NCBI GenBank assembly: GCA_903923915.1
Contig: CAIXZI010000294.1
Span: forward strand, 1 to 9,295
Origin: an uncultured Bacteroidota bacterium
Lineage (GTDB): Bacteria; Bacteroidota; Bacteroidia; B-17B0; Aurantibacillaceae
Reading direction: 5' to 3'
Length of the DNA stretch: 9,295 nt
Position 1 is the first letter of the stretch. The number at the start of each line of letters is the position of its first letter. The notes under the pieces are model-generated. The model saw only the letters and a program-made list of their open reading frames with translations, did no database searches and was not told the DNA's origin. A program made the position numbers and the translations under genes. This document shows, one piece after another, positions 1 to 6,460 of this stretch.

Positions 1-21
1 ACCTTAATTTTATAATCAAAA

Positions 22-62
22 AACAAAAGGAAACTATTTGATAATATATCCTTCCTTTTGTT
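22..62. terminator. 11-bp perfect inverted repeat, possible terminator of an upstream gene
   Basis: Arms AACAAAAGGAA (22-32) and TTCCTTTTGTT (52-62) are exact reverse complements around a 19-nt AT-rich loop. The A-run just upstream (18-23) and the T-rich right arm would suit a bidirectional intrinsic terminator for a gene lying left of the window. The loop is long and no clean T-run follows the right arm, so a regulatory palindrome ahead of the gene at 135 is also possible. The rest of 1-134 shows no coding sequence. I found no clear match to the Bacteroidota TTG/TAnnTTTG promoter, only an isolated TTTG at 113-116. Confidence 0.4.
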
Positions 63-134
63 AACGTACTGGTAACATTAAACAAACATTCCATTTAAGT
101 TGTTATGCTTTTTTTGCGGGCAACTATATAAAGC

Positions 135-911
135 ATGAAAAGAAAAATTATACTGGCACTTTTTTCGATAATTTTAATAAGCAAAACGGGGCTGCATGCG
201 CAAACCAGAACAAAAATTACCGAAGAAGATAAATTAGCTTTAGAGGGTATTATTGTAGAAAAATATTACCAAGCAACCAAAGAAGATTGTAAAGATACTA
301 CAGGCGGCATTTTACCAAAAGGGGCTATAACTTACCGTATTTATGCAGATTTAAAACCCGGCTACCATTTGCAAGCCGTTTACGGGGTACCCAAACACGA
401 ATTCTTTTTTAAAACTACCACTACTTTTTTTAACAATAAAGAGGGTGGTCAAAGCGGAGACCAAATTTTTGATAGTAAATTAAATAATAATACCGTTGCC
501 TTAGATTCTTGGGTTACCATTGGTGTGGCTACAAAAACCAGACAAGGGGTTCTTAAAACAGAAGATAAAGACACTTCTATTATAAAAAGAAACACGTTAG
601 ATAAAGCCGATGGGCTTGTTTTAGCAGGACAAATTCAAAAACTGCTTTATTACGGATTTGATTTAAGTTTTTTTAGTCAAGAAAAAAACGCTGCTTATTT
701 CCATTCAGATAATGGATCGTATGCTGTAGTAGGCGGCGGCAAAGGCCCTACGGCGGCTAACAAAGTTTTAATTGCGCAATTAACCACAAACGGTAAACTA
801 TCGTTTGAATTGAATTTGCAAATAGGAACACCTACCGGACATGCGGTGCAATTTGTTGCCAAAAATCCCGAAGGAGACGAAATAAAATTTAAACAACTTA
901 CTCATAAATGA
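135..911 (+). CDS. Small secreted protein, stand-alone copy of a locally triplicated domain
   Basis: This 258-residue protein is of unrecognised family. Residues 1-22 form a signal peptide (KRK, hydrophobic core, cleavage likely after LHA and before Gln23), so it is exported. The rest is one domain shared with the proteins at 3956 and 8173: VEKYY (41-45), TYRIY (66-70), FFNN (98-101), LDSW (123-126), DGL (159-161), VLIAQLTTNG (211-220), then FELN. It ends where the shared domain ends in its paralogues and has no T9SS sorting domain, so it may stay in the periplasm or be held at the envelope by a partner. The domain is complete, so this is a genuine short form rather than a truncation. Its stop overlaps the start of the receptor gene (ATGA, 908-911), implying translational coupling and a shared role. 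The ATG at 135 is supported by the signal peptide directly behind it. The biochemical function is unknown. Confidence 0.85.
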   Translation: MKRKIILALFSIILISKTGLHAQTRTKITEEDKLALEGIIVEKYYQATKEDCKDTTGGILPKGAITYRIYADLKPGYHLQAVYGVPKHEFFFKTTTTFFNNKEGGQSGDQIFDSKLNNNTVALDSWVTIGVATKTRQGVLKTEDKDTSIIKRNTLDKADGLVLAGQIQKLLYYGFDLSFFSQEKNAAYFHSDNGSYAVVGGGKGPTAANKVLIAQLTTNGKLSFELNLQIGTPTGHAVQFVAKNPEGDEIKFKQLTHK

Positions 912-3900
912 AAAAATTACTTTTAGTTGCAGCTATAAGTTTATTCTCTCTTTCCGTTAGTTATGGACAGGGAATTATACGCGGTAAAATTACAGACAAC
1001 ACAGGCGAAGCCTTAATTGGCGCAACAGTGGTTTTAAAAACAAATTCATCTAGTGGCGTTATGGCCGATTTGGATGGAAATTTTTCTATAAAACTATCAG
1101 ACACTACAACGCAAACTTTAGTAGTTTCTTATGTAAGTTATAAATCGCAAGAAGTTGCCGTGCGTGCTGTTAATGGCGAAGTAATTATAAAAGATTTTGT
1201 TTTGGTATCTGCTTCTACCTTAGATGAAGTTGTAATTACAACTAAGGCCTCTAAGGCAAATAATTATTACATGGAAAACATTAAGATGAAATCATCCTCA
1301 ACGATGGATTACATATCGCAAGAAACCATGAAAAAAACGGGTGATGTTAACGTGGTTAACGCTGTGGCTCGCGTATCGGGTGTGTCAGCATCATCTAACG
1401 CTGGTTTTATTACGGTGCGTGGTATTGGCGATAGGTATGTAAAAACAACCTTAAACGGATCGAGAATACCAACACTAGACCCTTTTACCAATAACATACG
1501 TTTAGATTTATTTCCAGCTAGTTTGGTAGATAATATTATTATAACAAAAACGGCTAGTCCTGATTTGCCGGGAGATTGGGCCGGGGCTTATTTATCTATC
1601 GAAACAAAAGATTATCCGGATAAGCTTACCGTTAATATTGAAAGTTCTGCAGGTTATAATGCACAAACTACTTTTAAAAACGTATTAAGCTCTGAGCACA
1701 GTTCTACCGATTGGTTGGGCTTTGATAATGGATTTAGAGATCATACACAATATAAAAATGGCCCACCTCCTGCAGTAATTGATAAACCAAGCGATTATCA
1801 AACATTTGTGGCACTTGGTTTAGGAAATTATTATAATTCTCTTGGGATAAATAATAATTCACCTTGGGCCGGTACCCAGTATGCTAATACGTACTTTAAT
1901 TTAGGGCTTGTTCAATTAGGCCTTTTACAAAACTCTCAGTTAGGAGATCAGGCAGCTATAGCAAATGCTACAGCGCAATTTAATAATGGGCCCTATAAAG
2001 CACAGGCTTTTAATAGTCTTAATGCAAATGCCGTTAAACTAGGGCAATCTTTTAAAGATAATTGGAACACAACTACCCAACGTGCCTTACCAAATTTTAC
2101 ACAAAGTTTTAGTATTGGTAATCAAATAAACTTATTTAAAAGACCTTTGGGGTTTTTAGCCGGTTTTAGATACAACAGCACCAATCAATACGATGCTAAC
2201 TCAACTTCTAATCGCGTAAATTCAGATCGTTCTTTAGAATCTTCTATTAATCAAAAAGTAAATCAGGAAACAAATGGTTGGAGTGCATTGGTAAACGTAG
2301 CCTATAAGTACAGCCCTAATCACAGTATCGGACTTATATTTATGCCTAATTTTATTGGCACTAACAGCATACGTAATTCGGTAGATAATAGCGACGTGCA
2401 ATATGTTATTGATAAAGCGCAGTTTTACGAACAACGTAAGCAAATAGTATATCAATTAAAATCAGAACACTATTTACCTAAACCAAAATTAAAAATTGAG
2501 TTAAACGCCTCTTATACGAATGGAAAAAGTAGCACTCCGGATTTTAAAGATGCGCAATATTGGTACACGCCATTAAGCAATACGTACCAAACTGGTAATG
2601 GTGTAGCAAACGGACTGAATCGTTATTTTAGGTATTTAAGTGATAATTTATTTGACTCCAGAATATCGGCAGAATTACCCATCAGCAAATCTGAGATTGG
2701 CCCACGGAAATTAAAATTTGGCGGGGCATACCTCTATAACTACAGAAAAAGTGATCAGTATGATTACGTGGTAAAGTTTAACAATACGCCAATTATGACT
2801 AGTGATGATCTTAACCAATACTTTTCATTAAACAATTTTGGAATTTCAAACAATACTATTAATTTTAATTATACAGAGTCGGGCAATGCTGCCAATCATA
2901 CTTTTGGGTATAGCAGTATTGCAGCAGGTTATCTAATGACTGATTATACTATTGTAAAAAAATTACGCTTTTCGGGTGGATTAAGAGTTGAGCAAGCAAC
3001 TATTTTTACCGATGTTGTAAAATTTGATTCGTTACATTATGTTGCTAACGACCAACGTAGAAATTACAGTTCTTCGGATCCACTTATTAATCCGGGAAAA
3101 ATAAATGACGTAACTTTTTTACCAAGTGCCAATTTAATTTATAAACTAAAAAATGATGATGAAGCACCTGTTAACCTACGCGCCAACTTTAGCGAAACAG
3201 TTGCACGCCCAAGTATAAGAGAGCTTTCTGATTTAGCTACCTACGATTATACTTTAAAAGCCGAAATTTATGGTAACTCTGCACTTAAGCCTGTACATAT
3301 TAAAAATTACGACTTACGCTTAGAATGGTATTTTAAAAACAAGGATAATGTATCTGCCAGTTTATTTTACAAAGATTTTAGAAACAATATAGAGCTTGTT
3401 AACTCTGGCTCTTACAGCTGGCAAAACGTAGATAAAGCTTATACAGTAGGTATTGAAATAGACGGTAAAAAAAGAATAAACAAGTTTTTTGATTTAATGG
3501 TAAATGCAACCTTTGTGCAATCAAGCACAAGTTATACAAGAACCAGACAAGAAGTATCAAACGGTGTTAGAGAATACATTCCGTTAGATAAAGTAACGCG
3601 CCCTAACTACGGCCAAGCACCTTATATTATTAACACCATACTTGCTTACAATTCTGATAAATTAGGACTTACCGCTACTTTAAGTTATAACGTACAAGGG
3701 CGTAGGTTGGCCATTGCTTCATCTGCTTCAACCATACCCGATGTTTATGAAATGCCAAGAAACATGTTTGATTTTAAAGTAACTAAAAAACTAGGCAAAC
3801 ATTTTAGTGCCAGTTTAACCATACGTGATATACTAAACACATCTATAAGAAGAGCTTATATTTATGCTGATGGAACTAAGGTAGATTACGATAAATTTAG

Positions 3901-3943
3901 ATACGGTACCAATTATGTATTAGGCATTTCATACAAATTATAA
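908..3943 (+). CDS. TonB-dependent outer-membrane receptor with N-terminal CarboxypepD_reg-like domain
   Basis: This 1011-residue protein is an outer-membrane beta-barrel that would import or bind a ligand using energy from TonB-ExbBD. A signal peptide covers residues 1-20 (cleavage near SYG/Q). Residues 22-100 are a CarboxypepD_reg-like beta-sandwich (GKITDNTGEALIGATV, then DLDGNFSI). A TonB-box-like LDEVVIT follows at 105-111. The plug lies roughly at 128-236, with ITVRGIGDRY (168-177), TTLNGSRIP (180-188), DLFPASLVDNI (200-210) and SPDLPGDWAGA (217-227). The remainder is Tyr/Asn-rich alternating sequence typical of a 22-strand barrel and ends with GISYKL. The length is normal for the family. 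No SusD-like gene is adjacent, and the GIGDRY/TTLNG plug differs from classic SusC, so a glycan-utilisation role is not supported. It overlaps the upstream gene by 4 bp and is followed 12 bp later by a T9SS cargo gene. The substrate is unknown. Confidence 0.93.
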   Translation: MKKLLLVAAISLFSLSVSYGQGIIRGKITDNTGEALIGATVVLKTNSSSGVMADLDGNFSIKLSDTTTQTLVVSYVSYKSQEVAVRAVNGEVIIKDFVLVSASTLDEVVITTKASKANNYYMENIKMKSSSTMDYISQETMKKTGDVNVVNAVARVSGVSASSNAGFITVRGIGDRYVKTTLNGSRIPTLDPFTNNIRLDLFPASLVDNIIITKTASPDLPGDWAGAYLSIETKDYPDKLTVNIESSAGYNAQTTFKNVLSSEHSSTDWLGFDNGFRDHTQYKNGPPPAVIDKPSDYQTFVALGLGNYYNSLGINNNSPWAGTQYANTYFNLGLVQLGLLQNSQLGDQAAIANATAQFNNGPYKAQAFNSLNANAVKLGQSFKDNWNTTTQRALPNFTQSFSIGNQINLFKRPLGFLAGFRYNSTNQYDANSTSNRVNSDRSLESSINQKVNQETNGWSALVNVAYKYSPNHSIGLIFMPNFIGTNSIRNSVDNSDVQYVIDKAQFYEQRKQIVYQLKSEHYLPKPKLKIELNASYTNGKSSTPDFKDAQYWYTPLSNTYQTGNGVANGLNRYFRYLSDNLFDSRISAELPISKSEIGPRKLKFGGAYLYNYRKSDQYDYVVKFNNTPIMTSDDLNQYFSLNNFGISNNTINFNYTESGNAANHTFGYSSIAAGYLMTDYTIVKKLRFSGGLRVEQATIFTDVVKFDSLHYVANDQRRNYSSSDPLINPGKINDVTFLPSANLIYKLKNDDEAPVNLRANFSETVARPSIRELSDLATYDYTLKAEIYGNSALKPVHIKNYDLRLEWYFKNKDNVSASLFYKDFRNNIELVNSGSYSWQNVDKAYTVGIEIDGKKRINKFFDLMVNATFVQSSTSYTRTRQEVSNGVREYIPLDKVTRPNYGQAPYIINTILAYNSDKLGLTATLSYNVQGRRLAIASSASTIPDVYEMPRNMFDFKVTKKLGKHFSASLTIRDILNTSIRRAYIYADGTKVDYDKFRYGTNYVLGISYKL

Positions 3944-3955
3944 AATTAAAACAAC

Positions 3956-5302
3956 ATGAAAAACAGTTTACTTATTTTATTATTCGCATTATTTTTTTCT
4001 ACCGCTGTAAAAGCACAAATAGAAAAAGTAATCGTAGAAACTTATTATGTATCTGATACACTTGATGTAACAGATACCATAGATGGTGCAGCCAGAGCGC
4101 TGCCAGTTGGCTCTAAAACCTACCGAATTTATATTGATTTAAAACGCGGGTATAAACTGGCTAAAATATTTGGCGATGCAAATCATGCACTAAAAATAAA
4201 AAGTACCGCTAATTTTTTTAATAATATTGATAGGTCCAGCGAATACTACGGCTATTTAATTAAAAAAAATTACTTTACCGGTAATCCAACATTAGCGTTA
4301 GATAGTTGGCTTACATTGGGTTTAGCCACAACAGTTAATAATGGTATCTTAAAAACACAAGACACCAATGGTACCATTCGCACAAATAATTGGAAAGGAA
4401 CAGCCGGTATATCAGGAGGTATATTAAGAAATAATGATCCTGCTGCCGGAATTCCTTTAACAAGCAAAGATGGATTATTACCTAATGTAACAACCTATAC
4501 AAATGGTTTTAACGACCATGGTTTTACAAATGGATTAGGTAACGCATCAGGCAGAGATACCACTGTTTTTGGCGACACCATTGTGGGTTCTCAGTTTATT
4601 AGTCATGATGCTTACTTATATCAAAGTTCGGGCGTTATGGGTGCAATACCTGATAGCAATCAAGTATTAGTTGCGCAATTAACTACCACAGGCACACTTA
4701 CTTTTGAGCTTAATGTGTTAGTATTAGATTCAAACAACAACCCAATCTATTATGTGGCTAAAAGCAGCAGTGCAGATAATTATATTGTAAATCCATTTCT
4801 TTCTTACCCACCTCCATGCGGTTGCAGAGATGATAGGTATCTTGAATATAATCCTAACGCGGCCTGCGACGCTATTAATGCTTGCCAAACCCTTAAAGTA
4901 TTTGGCTGTACAGATACAATGGCATGTAACTACAATCCAAACGCAAATATTTCGTTAGCTAATTTCTGCTGCTATCCTGGCTATTGCAATGATAGAGACA
5001 TTGCATTAGTTTGCCCTGATTTATCGCCATACAGACTTAAACAACAAAATATCAGTGCAGATATTTATCCAAACCCGGTACAAAACAATTTAAAATTGCA
5101 ACTTATTTATGCTGCCGATTATGCCGAAGTTACTTACACTATTTATGATGCGTATGGAAGAATAATTAAAGAACAAAATTTAGGCGCCATACCGGGTAAT
5201 AGCTTATTGCAAACCGATGTAGCCGATTTACCAAGTGGCTTATATCTATTTCGTGTATCCATAGCAGGAGTTTCTTCTATTAAAAAATTTATTAAAAATT
5301 AA
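3956..5302 (+). CDS. T9SS-sorted secreted protein: triplicated domain, Cys-rich repeats, type A sorting domain
   Basis: This 448-residue protein is of unrecognised family. The signal peptide is residues 1-20 (cleavage VKA/Q). Residues 22-280 repeat the domain of the proteins at 135 and 8173: VETYY (27-31), TYRIY (55-59), FFNN (87-90), LDSW (115-118), DGL (172-174), VLVAQLTTTG (237-246), FELNV (250-254). The stretch between LDSW and VLVAQ is longer than in the short paralogue. Residues 288-344 are Cys-rich with two imperfect CxD...YNPNA...C units. Residues 366-448 form a type IX sorting domain (IYPNP at 370-374, LPSGLYLFRV, terminal KKFIKN), which directs the protein across the outer membrane and usually to cell-surface attachment. 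It lies 12 bp after the receptor gene and 3 bp before the lipoprotein gene, so it is probably in one transcript with them. A surface binding or adhesion role is possible but is inference. Confidence 0.85.
   Translation: MKNSLLILLFALFFSTAVKAQIEKVIVETYYVSDTLDVTDTIDGAARALPVGSKTYRIYIDLKRGYKLAKIFGDANHALKIKSTANFFNNIDRSSEYYGYLIKKNYFTGNPTLALDSWLTLGLATTVNNGILKTQDTNGTIRTNNWKGTAGISGGILRNNDPAAGIPLTSKDGLLPNVTTYTNGFNDHGFTNGLGNASGRDTTVFGDTIVGSQFISHDAYLYQSSGVMGAIPDSNQVLVAQLTTTGTLTFELNVLVLDSNNNPIYYVAKSSSADNYIVNPFLSYPPPCGCRDDRYLEYNPNAACDAINACQTLKVFGCTDTMACNYNPNANISLANFCCYPGYCNDRDIALVCPDLSPYRLKQQNISADIYPNPVQNNLKLQLIYAADYAEVTYTIYDAYGRIIKEQNLGAIPGNSLLQTDVADLPSGLYLFRVSIAGVSSIKKFIKN
4817..4987 (+). repeat. Tandem Cys-rich motif inside the secreted protein at 3956
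   Basis: At the protein level, residues 290-310 and 318-338 are two 21-residue units, each running from Cys to Cys with Asp at position 3, YNPNA at positions 9-13 and Asn at position 19. Nine of 21 positions are identical. The second unit (GCTDTMACNYNPNA) resembles the GCTDxxACNYxPxA motif that recurs in secreted proteins of marine Bacteroidota. Extra cysteines (288, 304, 324, 339, 344) suggest disulfide bonding. Neither paralogue in this window carries this segment, so it looks like an inserted module between the shared domain and the sorting domain. Confidence 0.6.
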
Positions 5303-5305
5303 ACA

Positions 5306-6070
5306 ATGCGTAAATCAAAGGATAGATTATTTTCTTACAGCTTATTAATTATGTTATTTGTTGTAACAATAAGTGTTAGCTGCAAAAAGAAAGAGCCCGC
5401 GCCCACTGTACAAGAAACAGGCACGGTAACTGATGCAGATAATAACACCTATAAAACGGTAAAAATTGGTAACCAATGGTGGATGGCAGAAAATTTAAAA
5501 ACAACAAAATTTCGTAACGGCAGATCAATAAATCATATTCTTCCATCTGACCCAGATACAACCTGGGCTAACAGCAAAAAAGGTTCTTACTGTATATTTG
5601 GAAATAATACCAATGGAGAGTTTGATAAGTTTGGTGTTCTTTACAATTGGTATGTTGTAAATGATACAAATAATATTGCGCCCGCAGGTTGGCATGTACC
5701 AAGTGATGATGAATGGAAAACGTTAGAAATATATTTAGGCATGAGTCAAACGGATGCCAATAAAGTAAACTGGCGCGGAACAGATGAAGCTAATAAACTA
5801 AAAGCTGCATCTCCATTAGGTTGGACAATTTATGGTAGCATTTGGTCAACTAATGAAAGTGGTTTTACTGCATTGGGTAGCTGTTGTCGTTTATTTGACG
5901 CTACCTGGGGTAATCCAGGTACTTTAAGTACGGGCTTTTGGTGGACAAGCACCCAGCATCCGGCAAATGATTTTGCCTGGTATCGTTATTTAGATTATAA
6001 AAACACAAATGTTTTTAGATACAATGGATCTAAAAATTATGGCATGAGCATTCGCTGCGTAAAGGATTAA
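5306..6070 (+). CDS. FISUMP-domain lipoprotein
   Basis: This 254-residue predicted lipoprotein has a basic N-terminus, a hydrophobic stretch (12-22) and a lipidation Cys at 26 in SVSC, followed by KKKE. After a short Pro-containing linker it matches the Fibrobacter succinogenes major paralogous (FISUMP, TIGR02145) domain across residues 39-253: DADNNTYKTVKIGNQWWMAE (43-62), GVLYNWY (110-116), PAGWHVPSDDEW (126-137), ESGFTALG (184-191), FWWTST (211-216), GMSIRCVKD (246-254). FISUMP proteins are abundant in Bacteroidota and Fibrobacteres. Their molecular role is unsettled and the fold resembles C-type lectin or sulfatase-modifying-enzyme-like domains, so ligand binding is plausible. Residues after the Cys are Lys-rich rather than plainly acidic, so I cannot say whether it is surface-exposed or periplasmic. 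It starts 3 bp after the preceding stop and closes the first operon. ATG 5306 is the only start placing the lipobox properly. Confidence 0.88.
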   Translation: MRKSKDRLFSYSLLIMLFVVTISVSCKKKEPAPTVQETGTVTDADNNTYKTVKIGNQWWMAENLKTTKFRNGRSINHILPSDPDTTWANSKKGSYCIFGNNTNGEFDKFGVLYNWYVVNDTNNIAPAGWHVPSDDEWKTLEIYLGMSQTDANKVNWRGTDEANKLKAASPLGWTIYGSIWSTNESGFTALGSCCRLFDATWGNPGTLSTGFWWTSTQHPANDFAWYRYLDYKNTNVFRYNGSKNYGMSIRCVKD

Positions 6071-6172
6071 TACATTTTATTTTATATTTTTTTACTGCAA
6101 AATATTAAACTTCTTCGGGTAAAAGTGTGTGATTGTGTTGGGGCTATTAAAACATGTGCGCAGCCTACCCAA

Positions 6173-6196
6173 ATCCTTCGGCAGGCTCAGGATGAC
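6173..6196 (-). repeat. Fragment resembling a dispersed GTCATCCTGAGC-type intergenic repeat
   Basis: Read on the - strand the segment begins GTCATCCTGAGCCTGCCGAA and ends GGAT, with ATCCT and AGGAT as inverted 5-bp ends. Sequences of this type (CATCCTGAGCNNNNCGAAGGAT) are scattered between genes in many Bacteroidota and some other phyla. It is GC-richer than its surroundings. Only one copy is in the window, so its repeat status here rests on recognition and not on an observed second copy. Confidence 0.45.
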
Positions 6197-6423
6197 CCCA
6201 CCCTATTTTAACCTAAAATATTATTTTCTGAAGAGTTTTATTAAAAATTAGCGTGTTTACTGGTTTAGCTGCGTCATTACGCTAAGTTCTAAAATTTAAA
6301 ATAGTATCTTTTTTATTCATAACAATTACATAACATTACCTTCTCCATATTAAACATTTGATAACAATTAGTTTTACTTAAAGAAACCATTGTTGTAGAG
6401 ATTTGCAGCGTTTACTACCAATA

Positions 6424-6460
6424 GTAAATCAAAAAAAATTAAACTAAAAAAACAAAACAA
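6424..6460 (+). promoter_or_regulatory. A-rich translation leader of the gene at 6461
   Basis: The 37 bases before the ATG are almost entirely A with some T and C, and contain no GGAGG-like sequence. Bacteroidota genes commonly start without a Shine-Dalgarno sequence and favour A-rich, unstructured leaders, so this tract fits an efficiently translated gene. Strong expression is inference. Confidence 0.45.

Larger units (their letters stand above)
6071..6460. other. 390-bp intergenic region between the two gene blocks
   Basis: I see no gene or RNA here. It is AT-rich except for roughly 6150-6210, which contains a repeat-like segment (6173-6196). A weak inverted repeat follows, TTAGCGT (6248-6254) against ACGCTAA (6279-6285) with a 24-nt loop. 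The T-run after the lipoprotein stop (6087-6093) has no convincing preceding hairpin. The second block's promoter should lie in the right half. TAGTTTTA (6369-6376) matches the Bacteroidota -7 element TAnnTTTG at all but the last base, but no TTG sits at the right distance upstream, so I do not assign it. Confidence 0.6.

Noticed and set aside
2234..2455. Open - strand frame of 73 codons inside the receptor gene, with similar ones at 1309-1497, 4270-4467, 5376-5561 and 7582-7764, and a + strand one at 7296-7481.
   Set aside because: All are nested in genes with strong family evidence, have no plausible leader and no recognisable protein features.
908..5302. Reading the receptor and following secreted protein as a SusC/SusD glycan-uptake pair.
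   Set aside because: The downstream protein has no SusD features (no lipobox, no TPR-like helices), the receptor plug is of the GIGDRY/TTLNG type, and no glycoside hydrolase is in the window.
6248..6285. Inverted repeat TTAGCGT/ACGCTAA as a terminator of the first operon.
   Set aside because: Only 7 bp with a 24-nt loop, no T-run after it, and almost 180 bp beyond the stop codon; too weak to call.
6369..6405. TAGTTTTA (6369-6376) and ATTTG (6401-6405) as the promoter of the 6461 gene.
   Set aside because: The first differs from TAnnTTTG at its last base, the second lacks TA at the right spacing, and neither has a TTG element 17-23 bases upstream.
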